From assembly GCA_963695405.1 (NCBI GenBank), contig CAVOGJ010000009.1, positions 1 to 64,000 of the forward strand: 64,000 bases of DNA, read 5' to 3'. Made by a program: the position numbers and the translations under genes. Numbering within the stretch: the first letter of the stretch is position 1; each line of letters begins with the position of its first letter. This DNA is from CAVOGJ01 sp963695405. Its GTDB lineage: Bacteria > Planctomycetota > Planctomycetia > Pirellulales > Pirellulaceae. Below are positions 29,227 to 42,516 of the stretch, piece by piece. The notes under the pieces were generated by a model that had not been told where the DNA came from, made no database searches, and worked only from the letters and a program-made list of their open reading frames with translations.

Positions 29227-29988
29227 GTGATTGACATTTCCAAAGACCCGGACGACGTCTCGGCGGATGCGGCGGCACCTGCCTCGGCCAACCAGCCCGA
29301 GCAAGAACCGACGGAATCCCAGACCGTTGCGGAAGACGACAGCTACATTCGCCCGGAAGATCTGGCCGATGAGTCCGATCTGGAGGAGGACGAGTTTCAG
29401 GGTCATGCCGAGCCGATTGAGGAAGCGGTCGATTCCGAAGACGATGCGCTCAAGCGGCGGTGGTTCATCCTTAAAGTGCAAAGCAATCGCGAAAAATCGA
29501 TTTGCGAGGCCCTGAAGCGACGCATTTCCGTGGAAGGACTTGATGAGTTCTTCGGGGACATTGAAGTTCCCACCGAAGACGTGGCGGAGTTTAAAAACGG
29601 CAAACGGCGAGTTGTGAAGCGAAAGCTCTACCCCGGCTATATCGTGGCGAACATGGTGCTGAACGACGAGACGTGGTTTCTTGTCCGCGAGACACCTGGC
29701 ATTGGCGACTTTACCGGTGCCGCCGGCAAACCGACCGAGATGCTACCCGAGGAGGTGGAGCGGATCATTAAACAGGCTCGCCCCGAAGAAGAGGGTGACG
29801 AGCAGATCAAGACGGCGATCCCCTTCAATACGGGTGATCGCGTCCGGATCAAAGAAGGCACATTTGAAAATTTCGAGGGCGATGTCGAGGCTATTGACGA
29901 AGCGAACGGACGCGTGACCGTCACGATCAACATCTTTGGACGCTCCACCCCCGTGGAGCTTGAGCATTGGCAAATTGAGAACGTGTAA
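29227..29988 (+). CDS. nusG: Transcription antitermination factor NusG with acidic N-terminal extension
   Basis: A 253-residue NusG that binds RNA polymerase and links it to Rho or the ribosome. The start is GTG at 29227 with AGGAA upstream. The first 76 or so residues are a strongly acidic extension absent from standard NusG (about 180 residues): SADAAAPASANQPEQEPTES and ESDLEEDEFQGHAEPIEEAV. The NGN domain starts at KRRWFILKVQSNREKSICEA and includes KRKLYPGYIVANMVLNDETW and VRETPGIGDFTG. The C-terminal KOW domain is FNTGDRVRIKEGTFENFEGD to FGRSTPVELEHWQIENV. The acidic part is probably disordered; its role is unknown. Confidence 0.93.
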   Translation: MIDISKDPDDVSADAAAPASANQPEQEPTESQTVAEDDSYIRPEDLADESDLEEDEFQGHAEPIEEAVDSEDDALKRRWFILKVQSNREKSICEALKRRISVEGLDEFFGDIEVPTEDVAEFKNGKRRVVKRKLYPGYIVANMVLNDETWFLVRETPGIGDFTGAAGKPTEMLPEEVERIIKQARPEEEGDEQIKTAIPFNTGDRVRIKEGTFENFEGDVEAIDEANGRVTVTINIFGRSTPVELEHWQIENV

Positions 29989-30052
29989 TGTCACTGGGGG
30001 CTCGGTCGCTGAGGAGGCGATGGGCGGTTGACAGTCGCGATGGGTAAATAGC

Positions 30053-30478
30053 ATGGCAAAGCAAATCCAGGGTCAAGCGAAGTTTCAAGTGCCTGGTGGG
30101 CAAGCGACACCGGCTCCGCCGGTCGGTACGTCGTTGGGTAAGTACGGCATCAATCTGGGGCAGTTCGTTCAGCAGTTCAACGATCGGACGAAGGAATACA
30201 ACGGGACGCCTATCCCGGTCGTCGTGACCGTCTTCAATGATCGCTCTTTTGAGTTTGTGACGAAGAGCCCCCCCGCGGCGGCGCTGCTAAAGCAAGCGGC
30301 CGGAATCGCCAAGGGATCGGGCGTCCCGAACAAGGAAAAAGTCGGCACGGTCACCCCAACACAGGTGGAAGATATCTGCAAGAAGAAAATGGATGATCTG
30401 AACGCTCGTGATATCGAGCACGCGCGGCGAATGATTGAAGGAACCGCTCGCAGCATGGGACTTGAGGTCCAGGACTAA
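30053..30478 (+). CDS. rplK: 50S ribosomal protein L11
   Basis: A 141-residue large-subunit protein at the GTPase-associated centre. The family features are ATPAPPVGTSLGKYGINLGQ, FNDRTKEYNGTPIPVVVTVF and the C-terminal RNA-binding VEDICKKKMDDLNARDIEHA followed by RRMIEGTARSMGLEV. Full length with no oddities. The next gene, rplA, begins 56 bases after its stop. Confidence 0.96.
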   Translation: MAKQIQGQAKFQVPGGQATPAPPVGTSLGKYGINLGQFVQQFNDRTKEYNGTPIPVVVTVFNDRSFEFVTKSPPAAALLKQAAGIAKGSGVPNKEKVGTVTPTQVEDICKKKMDDLNARDIEHARRMIEGTARSMGLEVQD

Positions 30479-30534
30479 GTGGTCAACCTGATTCACCAGG
30501 GATGTCCTGGGTTGACGAAATCGGAGCCGAACAG

Positions 30535-31212
30535 ATGGCAGTAAAATCAAAACGATATCGGGCTCATGCGAGCAAGGTGGCCAAGCAGCCCGTACCGCTG
30601 GCGGAGGCGGTCGAGGCACTGGGCAAATTCAATACGACCAAGTTCGACCAGACGGTCGAAATCGCGATGCGGCTGGGCATCGATCCTAAGCAGGCCGATC
30701 AGATCGTCCGCGGCTCGGTAGTGCTCCCGCACGGCATTGGTCGCACGCAGCGCGTGGTGGTGTTCGCCAAGGGGGAAATGGCGACGGCCGCCGCCGAAGC
30801 GGGCGCGGATGAGGTGGGCCAGGAAGATCTGGCCAAGAAGATCAAGGAGGGCTGGACCGACTTTGATGCGTGTATCGCCGCACCCGACATGATGGGTCTG
30901 GTAGGCCCGCTAGGAAAGATCCTGGGACCGAGAGGCCTGATGCCGTCACCCCGTGCCGGGACCGTGACACCCGACGTGGCCAAGGTCGTGAGGGAATACA
31001 AGGCCGGCAAAGTCGAATTCCGCAACGATAACGGCGGTATCGTGCATGCGGTTGTGGGAAAATTGAGTTTTGATGCCAACAGCCTGACGGAAAACATTCA
31101 GGCCTTTATCGACCACATCCAGGCACTCAAGCCCTCCGCTGTGAAGGGTACATATGTGAAGGGTGTCTCGTTAAGCGCCACGATGAGCCCCGGCGTGCAT
31201 GTCGTGGCTTGA
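30535..31212 (+). CDS. rplA: 50S ribosomal protein L1
   Basis: A 225-residue protein of the L1 stalk; in many bacteria it also represses its own operon. The ATG at 30535 (MAVKSKRYRAHASKV) is chosen over the longer frame because GGAG lies just upstream and the family starts there. Signature stretches: TKFDQTVEIAMRLGIDPKQA, RGSVVLPHGIGRTQRVVVFA, LGPRGLMPSPRAGTVTPDVA and YVKGVSLSATMSPGV. I could not identify an L1-binding mRNA site in the leader. Confidence 0.96.
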   Translation: MAVKSKRYRAHASKVAKQPVPLAEAVEALGKFNTTKFDQTVEIAMRLGIDPKQADQIVRGSVVLPHGIGRTQRVVVFAKGEMATAAAEAGADEVGQEDLAKKIKEGWTDFDACIAAPDMMGLVGPLGKILGPRGLMPSPRAGTVTPDVAKVVREYKAGKVEFRNDNGGIVHAVVGKLSFDANSLTENIQAFIDHIQALKPSAVKGTYVKGVSLSATMSPGVHVVA

Positions 31213-31251
31213 TGCCGCGGCTCAATCGCAGGCGACTGCAAGGAAATCACC

Positions 31252-31767
31252 ATGAGTAAGCGAGTGAAAGAACTGCTCACGCAAGACCTGAGCCATCGAT
31301 TGGAGGGCGTCACCGAGGCGTTGATTGTCAACGTAGTCGGACTGGACGCCAATCGGTCGGTCGTGTTGCGAAAGCAGCTACGCGAGAAAAATATGCACCT
31401 GATGGTCGTCCGCAACAGCTTGGCGAGGAGGGCCACGGAGGGAACACCCCTGGCGCCCGCATTGGCGACTGCCGAAGGCACACTCGCCGTGATGTGGGGC
31501 GGCGACGACATCGTGTCTTTGGCCAAGGAAGCCGTCAAGCTGCAGAAAGACGCCGAGTTCAAGGCCTTCGAGGCCCGCGGTGGCGTCATGGATGGCGAAG
31601 CGCTGAGCTCGGCTCAAGTACAGGAGATCAGTAAATGGCCGAGTCGCGAGGAGCAGTTGAGCATGCTCGTCGGTCAGATTTTAAGTCCCGGTGGCGGGCT
31701 GGCTGGCTGCTTGATCGGCCCCAGCGGCGCGCTTGCCAGCCAGATTGAGAAAAAGTCCAAGGATTAA
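31252..31767 (+). CDS. rplJ: 50S ribosomal protein L10
   Basis: A 171-residue base of the L12 stalk. MSKRVKELLTQDLSHRLEGV, VRNSLARRATEGTPLAPAL and the C-terminal helix for L7/L12 binding (ending LASQIEKKS) fit the family. AAGGAA precedes the ATG. The L10 leader structure known from other bacteria would have to fit in the 39 bases after rplA or lie inside rplA; I did not find it. Confidence 0.95.
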   Translation: MSKRVKELLTQDLSHRLEGVTEALIVNVVGLDANRSVVLRKQLREKNMHLMVVRNSLARRATEGTPLAPALATAEGTLAVMWGGDDIVSLAKEAVKLQKDAEFKAFEARGGVMDGEALSSAQVQEISKWPSREEQLSMLVGQILSPGGGLAGCLIGPSGALASQIEKKSKD

Positions 31768-31803
31768 GCCCCTGGCATTTTCGCCGTTCGCGATCGCCTC
31801 GCG

Positions 31804-31841
31804 TTCAGCGTATCGATTCGGTTTCAGCATATCCATTCGGT
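31804..31841. repeat. 19-base imperfect tandem duplication between rplJ and rplL
   Basis: TTCAGCGTATCGATTCGGT is followed directly by TTCAGCATATCCATTCGGT (17 of 19 identical). No function is evident. Confidence 0.8.
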
Positions 31842-31901
31842 TAAACACAAAAGGTATCACGCGTTGTCCCCAGTCAGCGCACAGTAGAAAGGGTTTTCAA
31901 C

Positions 31902-32315
31902 ATGTCGGAAGAAACGGCCACCATTGAAATTTCGGACACACTTAAGTCGCTCGGCGATCAGATCGCGGAACTCACGCTGAAGGACGCCAAGTCGCTCAGC
32001 GATTACCTCAAGGACGCGTATGGCATCGAACCTGCCAGTGGGGGAGCCGTCGTGATGGCTGCCGGCGGAGGTGGCGGCGGTGAGGATGCTGGAGCTGGAG
32101 AACAAACTGAATTTGACGTCATGCTGACAGGATTCGGCGACAAGAAGATCGGGGTCATCAAGGAAGTTCGCGCGATCACTGGATTGGGACTGAAGGAAGC
32201 CAAGGAATTGGTGGAGGGAGTTCCCAGCAAGGTGAAAGAGGCCGTGTCCAAGGAAGAAGCGGAAGAAGCCAAGAAGAAGCTCGAAGAAGCTGGTGCTTCT
32301 GTCGAAATCAAGTAG
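31902..32315 (+). CDS. rplL: 50S ribosomal protein L7/L12
   Basis: A 137-residue stalk protein that recruits translation factors. The N-terminal dimerisation part (ALTLKDAKSLSDYLK region), a Gly/Ala-rich hinge (GGAVVMAAGGGGGG with EDAGAGEQ), and the C-terminal factor-binding domain EFDVMLTGFGDKKIGVIKEV, AITGLGLKEAKELVEGVPSK are all present. The N-terminal domain and hinge are slightly longer than in E. coli (121 residues). Confidence 0.96.
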   Translation: MSEETATIEISDTLKSLGDQIAELTLKDAKSLSDYLKDAYGIEPASGGAVVMAAGGGGGGEDAGAGEQTEFDVMLTGFGDKKIGVIKEVRAITGLGLKEAKELVEGVPSKVKEAVSKEEAEEAKKKLEEAGASVEIK

Positions 32316-32362
32316 CACGCCTTGTCCTGCTGCAGACTGTCCTTCCATTTCGAGCTGAGCCG

Positions 32363-32397
32363 AAACCGCACCGACGCCAGCGCGCCCGGTGCGGTTT
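32363..32397. other. Perfect 11-base hairpin between rplL and rpoB
   Basis: AAACCGCACCG and its exact complement CGGTGCGGTTT flank a 13-base loop. There is no T run after it, so it is not a standard terminator. Position matches the attenuator and RNase III region between rplL and rpoB in E. coli; that role here is inference. Confidence 0.7.
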
Positions 32398-32541
32398 GGA
32401 GAACCGCGACTTGCCCACGGTTTCCACCCGTCCCCAACACCACCAACGTGTAGTGCCCTGCCGGCATGGCACGCTGGTTCTACCCGCGCGCTCGCAGCTG
32501 TTCGTGCCCGTCGGATAAATCAATCCAGGAGTTTCTCGCCT

Positions 32542-35500
32542 ATGGCAACGCCCACCCAAAGACGAATCATCCCGCGTGAAGTTCGTTTATTTGGCAGTCG
32601 TCGTGACGACTATTCGATGCCAAATTTGACCGGCATCCAAACCGACAGCTATGCGGAATTTCTGCAAGAAGATCTCGAGGCGGATAAACGCAAGGATCAA
32701 GGCCTCGAAGGCGTCCTCCGCGAAATCTTCCCCATCGAGAGCTACGACAAGCAAATCAGCTTGGAATATATCAAGTACGAGCTGGGAAAGCCGCGTTATA
32801 CGCCGAGCGAATGTCGGCAGTTGAGGATGACGTACGGCAAGCCGTTTCGCATTTGGCTGCGGTTGAACAAGGACGAGCCGGTCGAGGAAGAGGTCTATCT
32901 GGGGGATATTCCGATCATGATGGGGGGTGGTGAGTTCATCATCAACGGTGCGGAACGGGTGGTGGTCAGCCAGCTTCATCGCAGCCCGGGAGTCGACTTT
33001 GTCCTGGAAGATGATACGACGAGCGATCGCAAGCTCCCGAGCTGTCGCATCATTCCCGAACGGGGCAGCTGGATCGAGGTCAATGTCACCAAGAAGGACA
33101 GCCTCACCGTGCGGATCGACCAGAGCGGTAAGTTCTCGGCCACGACGCTGCTGCGTGCCATCGCTCCTAAGTACAGCTCGGATGCCGATCTGATTCGCGC
33201 CTTTTACGAAGCGCAGACCTTGAAAGTCGTGGACGGCCGCAGCGCTGCCAAGCTGGAAGGCAAAATCGCCGTTGACGATGTTGTCTATCCGTCGTCAAGT
33301 GACCGGGCGGGCGAGTTGATCGTCGAGGCAGGTCACAAGATCACGAAGAATGTCGCGGAAACCATCTGCGCTTCGGGCGTGAAGAAATGTGAAGTTATCG
33401 CGCCCCCAAAGTCGCCCGTGATCTTCAATGCGCTCGCCGATGATCAAACGTCGAGCCACGAAGAGGCACTGTTGCGAATATACCAACGCCTGCGTCCTGG
33501 CAACCCGCCGCAACTGGAGAAGGCGCGCACGCTGTTTCAGGAAAAATTCAGTGACGCCAATCGCTATCGGCTAGGTCGCGTGGGCCGCTTTCGCATCAAC
33601 CGGAAGCTGGGCCTGAACGTCTCGGAAAAGGAGATGACGTTGCGGCCCGACGATCTGATTGCCGCCATTGCCTACCTGCTGAAGCTCACCGAAGGGAGCG
33701 ACGAGGCGGAGGTAGATGACATCGATCACCTCGGCAACCGCCGCTTGCGGACCATCAACGAACTGGCCTGCGACGAGTTGCGAAAGGGCTTTCTCAAACT
33801 GCGGCGTACCGTGCAGGAACGGATGAGCCTGAAGGACTCGGAGGATATGACGCCCCGCAGCCTGATCAACCCCAAGAGTGTGGCGGCCGCCATCGAGTAT
33901 TTCTTTGGCCGGGGGGAATTGTCGCAGGTCGTGGACCAAACGAACCCTCTCTCCATGTTGACTCACGAACGACGCCTCTCCGCACTCGGTCCGGGCGGCT
34001 TGAACCGTAAGCGGGCCGGCTTTGAAGTGCGCGACGTGCATATCTCGCACTACGGGCGCATCTGCCCGATCGAGACGCCGGAAGGTACCAATATCGGCCT
34101 GATTTCCAGCTTGGCGATTTACGCCGGGGTGGACGATTATGGATTTCTGGTGACACCCTATCGGCAAGTCAAGAAGTGCAAGCTGACCGATGATGTCGTG
34201 TGGCTGCGGGCCGACGAGGAATCCGATACGTATGTGGCACCGGCGGATGCGAAGGTCGAGAACGATCTCTTGTCCGAGAAAAACATCGTGGCGCGGCACC
34301 ATTCGGACTTCCAGCTCGTGTCTTCGGATGACATCGAATACATCGACGTCGCCCCCAGCCAGATGGTCGGCGTCTCGGCAGGCTTGATCCCCTTCCTTGA
34401 GCATGACGATGCCAACCGGGCCCTGATGGGATCGAATATGCAGCGTCAAGCCGTGCCGTTGCTGGTGGCCGAACCGCCCCTGGTAGGCACCGGCCTGGAA
34501 CGGAAGATCGCCGAAAATTCGAGCATGGTCGTGGTGGCCAAACGGGCCGGCAAGGTCACTTACGTCGACGCTTTGCGAATCGAAGTCGGCTCGGATGTCT
34601 ATGAACTGAAGAAGTTCCACGGTCTCAATGAGCGGACTTCGCTAAACCAACGTCCGTTGGTGATGCCAGGAGACAAGGTGGAAAAAGGACAGGTAATCGC
34701 CGATGGCGCGGCGACTTTCAACGGCGAGCTAGCGCTCGGCAGAAATGTGCTTGTCGGCTTCATGTCGTTTGACGGCTACAACTTTGAGGACGCGATCATC
34801 ATCAGCGAAGAGTTGGTGAAGAACGATACTTACACTTCGATTCACATCGAGGAGTTCGATATCGAAATCCGGGACACCAAGCTCGGACGCGAGGAATTCA
34901 CCCGTGATATTCCCAACGTAAGTGAAAAGGCACTACGGAACTTGGACGAGAGTGGCATTGTCCAGGTCGGAACTTACGTTCGTCCTGGTGACATTCTCGT
35001 GGGTAAGGTATCGCCCAAATCGAAGACGGAACTGACGCCCGAGGAGAAATTGCTGCACGCCATTTTCGGTCGGGCCGGCGAGGACGTAAAGAATGACTCG
35101 TTGGAAGTTCCCTCCGGCATCGAGGGTATCGTTATCGACGCGATCAAGTTCTCTCGGCGAATGAGCCTGGGTGAGGACGAGCGGAAGGTCTTTGAGAAGG
35201 AACTGAAGGATGCCGAGTCGGAAGGGAATTCCCACGTGGCGGAATTGTTCACGGCCATGATTGCCGAGATGGAGTCGGCACTCGGTCGCACGCTGACCGA
35301 CGATGACGGCACGCCATTGGCGAAGGGACAGGATCCCAAGTACATCGCCGAGCGGGCTCAGCAGTTTCGGCTGGTGAACATCATGGGCAAGATGCGCAGC
35401 GAAGACTTGAAGAAGAACCTGGACGGCATTCACAAGACTCACTGGCCAAACGTCGAGGCGGCTTTGGACATCCGCGATCGCAAGTTGAACAGCATGAAGC

Positions 35501-36261
35501 GAGGTGACGAACTGCGGAGCGGGGTGTTGCAAATGGTGAAGGTCTACATCGCGACCAAACGAGTCATCTCGGTGGGTGACAAGATGGCAGGCCGCCATGG
35601 AAATAAGGGCGTGATTGCCAAGATCCTCCCTGTCGAAGACATGCCCTTCCTGCCCGACGGTACGCCGCTACAGATCCTGCTGAATCCCCTCGGCGTGCCG
35701 AGCCGTATGAATGTCGGTCAAATCCTGGAAACGCACCTCGGCTGGGCTGGCGCGAAGTTGGGCTTCCAGGCAATCACCCCCGTCTTCGATGGTGCGTCGG
35801 AGGAGGAGATCAATCAGTGCCTGGAAGACGCCGGCTTGCCGCGTCACGGCAAGGCTTTTCTCTATGACGGTCGCACGGGCGAGAAAATGGAGCAGGAGAC
35901 CACGGTCGGTTTCATCTACATGCTCAAACTGCATCATCTCGTGGACGACAAGGTACATGCCCGCAGTACCGGCCCTTACTCGCTCATTACGCAGCAACCG
36001 CTGGGCGGCAAAGCCCGCTTCGGCGGGCAGCGGTTCGGCGAAATGGAAGTCTGGGCCCTGGAAGCTTACGGGGCCGCTTACATCCTGCAGGAACTGTTGA
36101 CCGTCAAGAGCGACGACGTCGAGGGCCGCACCAAGATTTACGAATCGATGGTTAAGGGCGAGAACACACTCGAAGCGGGCACGCCGGCCAGCTTTGATGT
36201 GTTGACAAATGAAATCCGAGGTCTGGCTTTGAATATGCAACTGGAAAAACGACGGGTGTAG
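32542..36261 (+). CDS. rpoB: RNA polymerase beta subunit
   Basis: A 1239-residue catalytic subunit. The ATG at 32542 (MATPTQRRIIPREVRLFG) follows AGGAG; the longer frame to 32389 crosses the rplL-rpoB hairpin and is not coding. Landmarks: FIINGAERVVVSQLHRSPGV, the rifampicin-region ERRLSALGPGGLNRKRAGFE and HYGRICPIETPEGTNIGLIS, GYNFEDAIIISEELVKNDTY, MAGRHGNKGVIAKILP and the C-terminal KARFGGQRFGEMEVWALEAY. The length is slightly shorter than in E. coli (1342), as in many phyla. It is followed by rpoC after 84 bases. Confidence 0.97.
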   Translation: MATPTQRRIIPREVRLFGSRRDDYSMPNLTGIQTDSYAEFLQEDLEADKRKDQGLEGVLREIFPIESYDKQISLEYIKYELGKPRYTPSECRQLRMTYGKPFRIWLRLNKDEPVEEEVYLGDIPIMMGGGEFIINGAERVVVSQLHRSPGVDFVLEDDTTSDRKLPSCRIIPERGSWIEVNVTKKDSLTVRIDQSGKFSATTLLRAIAPKYSSDADLIRAFYEAQTLKVVDGRSAAKLEGKIAVDDVVYPSSSDRAGELIVEAGHKITKNVAETICASGVKKCEVIAPPKSPVIFNALADDQTSSHEEALLRIYQRLRPGNPPQLEKARTLFQEKFSDANRYRLGRVGRFRINRKLGLNVSEKEMTLRPDDLIAAIAYLLKLTEGSDEAEVDDIDHLGNRRLRTINELACDELRKGFLKLRRTVQERMSLKDSEDMTPRSLINPKSVAAAIEYFFGRGELSQVVDQTNPLSMLTHERRLSALGPGGLNRKRAGFEVRDVHISHYGRICPIETPEGTNIGLISSLAIYAGVDDYGFLVTPYRQVKKCKLTDDVVWLRADEESDTYVAPADAKVENDLLSEKNIVARHHSDFQLVSSDDIEYIDVAPSQMVGVSAGLIPFLEHDDANRALMGSNMQRQAVPLLVAEPPLVGTGLERKIAENSSMVVVAKRAGKVTYVDALRIEVGSDVYELKKFHGLNERTSLNQRPLVMPGDKVEKGQVIADGAATFNGELALGRNVLVGFMSFDGYNFEDAIIISEELVKNDTYTSIHIEEFDIEIRDTKLGREEFTRDIPNVSEKALRNLDESGIVQVGTYVRPGDILVGKVSPKSKTELTPEEKLLHAIFGRAGEDVKNDSLEVPSGIEGIVIDAIKFSRRMSLGEDERKVFEKELKDAESEGNSHVAELFTAMIAEMESALGRTLTDDDGTPLAKGQDPKYIAERAQQFRLVNIMGKMRSEDLKKNLDGIHKTHWPNVEAALDIRDRKLNSMKRGDELRSGVLQMVKVYIATKRVISVGDKMAGRHGNKGVIAKILPVEDMPFLPDGTPLQILLNPLGVPSRMNVGQILETHLGWAGAKLGFQAITPVFDGASEEEINQCLEDAGLPRHGKAFLYDGRTGEKMEQETTVGFIYMLKLHHLVDDKVHARSTGPYSLITQQPLGGKARFGGQRFGEMEVWALEAYGAAYILQELLTVKSDDVEGRTKIYESMVKGENTLEAGTPASFDVLTNEIRGLALNMQLEKRRV

Positions 36262-36345
36262 TCGCGACGGCTTCACCAAGACATCCCCCGACACCTGTCA
36301 CCAAAAGGGGCCGCCTGAGCGGCCCGCGCAAAGGAGCACGAAGAA

Positions 36346-41334
<4,989 letters not shown>

Positions 41335-41374
41335 GACGAGGTGCTTCCTGCCGGGGCCTCCCACAGAGCACCGC

Positions 41375-41402
41375 TTGACAGACGGTGGCGATTCATTACG
41401 TT
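41375..41402 (+). promoter_or_regulatory. Possible promoter upstream of rpsL
   Basis: TTGACA at 41375-41380 and TACGTT at 41397-41402 with a 16-base spacer, about 80 bases before rpsL. The -35 box is perfect, the -10 box weak, so the call is tentative. Confidence 0.35.
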
Positions 41403-41481
41403 GAAAGGCTAAACTTTTCGCAGGTCCGAAGGGGGTGCGAGTCCGCATCACCTCCGGCTGCGCGGGAAAACTGAGACATTC

Positions 41482-41850
41482 ATGCCCACGATTAATCAGC
41501 TCGTTCGAAAACGACGAAAAAGCAAGCGCGGCCAAAGCAAGGCGCCGGTCCTTGACCAGTGCCCTCAAAAGCGAGGCGTCTGCCTGCAGGTCCGCACCAT
41601 GACCCCCAAGAAGCCGAATTCGGCTCTGCGGAAGATCACTCGTGTGCGGCTTTCGAACGGCAAGGAAGTCACCGTGTATATCCCAGGCGAGGGACATAGC
41701 TTGCAAGAACACTCGATCGTCTTGGTGCGAGGTGGACGCGTCCGTGACCTGCCAGGTGTTCGATATCAAGTCGTACGCGGTGCCCTCGACACGCTGGGCG
41801 TTCAGGGTCGGAAACGATCCCGTAGTCGTTATGGAGCCAAGAAGGGTTAA
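41482..41850 (+). CDS. rpsL: 30S ribosomal protein S12
   Basis: A 122-residue decoding-centre protein. MPTINQLVRKRRKSKRG, MTPKKPNSALRKITRVRLSN and GRVRDLPGVRYQVVRGALD are the family signature. The lysines where streptomycin-resistance mutations occur (TPKKPNS and RDLPGVR regions) look wild type. rpsG starts 2 bases after the stop. Confidence 0.97.
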   Translation: MPTINQLVRKRRKSKRGQSKAPVLDQCPQKRGVCLQVRTMTPKKPNSALRKITRVRLSNGKEVTVYIPGEGHSLQEHSIVLVRGGRVRDLPGVRYQVVRGALDTLGVQGRKRSRSRYGAKKG

Positions 41851-41852
41851 TT

Positions 41853-42323
41853 ATGGGACGTATCACCTCCAGCCGCACACAACTCAAGGGCGACCCGCGC
41901 CACGATTCGCTGCTGGCCAGTAAGTTCATCAATTGCCTGATGAGTGACGGCAAAAAATCGACGGCACAGCGATTGTTTTACGACGCGCTCAGCGAAATCG
42001 CGACAAAAATCAACGACCCCGCGCCGATCGATGTCTTTACCCAGGCTGTCGAGAACGTGAAACCTGCCATCGAAGTCCGCAGTAAGCGCGTGGGGGGTGC
42101 TTCGTACCAGGTGCCGATGCAAGTCAACAAGGTGCGTCAACAGTCGCTGGCGATCCGCTGGATTTTGGGTGCGGTGCGGGAGAAAAAGGGCCGTCCCAAG
42201 CACAAAGCCCTGGCGGACGAGCTCGTATCTGCCTTCAACAAGGAAGGTACCGCGATGACAAAGCGGGAGAATGTGCACCGCATGGCCGAGGCCAACAAGG
42301 CGTTTGCCCACTTCGCCTGGTAG
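41853..42323 (+). CDS. rpsG: 30S ribosomal protein S7
   Basis: A 156-residue head-assembly protein. FINCLMSDGKKSTAQRLFYD, NVKPAIEVRSKRVGGASYQV and LADELVSAFNKEGTAMTKRE are the family stretches, ending NKAFAHFAW. The gene begins 2 bases after rpsL, so the two are translated together. A terminator follows it. Confidence 0.97.
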   Translation: MGRITSSRTQLKGDPRHDSLLASKFINCLMSDGKKSTAQRLFYDALSEIATKINDPAPIDVFTQAVENVKPAIEVRSKRVGGASYQVPMQVNKVRQQSLAIRWILGAVREKKGRPKHKALADELVSAFNKEGTAMTKRENVHRMAEANKAFAHFAW

Positions 42324-42342
42324 GCGCGTCACGAGAACTGAC

Positions 42343-42376
42343 AGCCGCCGATCCTACGTGGTCGGTGGCTTTTTTG
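42343..42376 (+). terminator. Rho-independent terminator between rpsG and fusA
   Basis: AGCCGCCGA pairs with TCGGTGGCT (one G-T pair) around a 10-base loop, followed by a run of T ending TTTTTTG. It separates rpsLG from fusA. Confidence 0.8.
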
Positions 42377-42516
42377 TTGCGCACTCGCACCGGTTTTGAA
42401 CTCGACCGGGCGCATCCCCTGGCGCCCCTGGGCCCGACTCGCAGTAAACTACCAGTCAAACGCTATTCACCGTTTCGCACCTTGAGCGACCAAGCTCCAG
42501 CAGAACTGTACGTCCT

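Noticed and set aside
33571..34620. Long antisense open frame in rpoB
   Set aside because: Shadow of the conserved rpoB frame; no ribosome binding site or domain.
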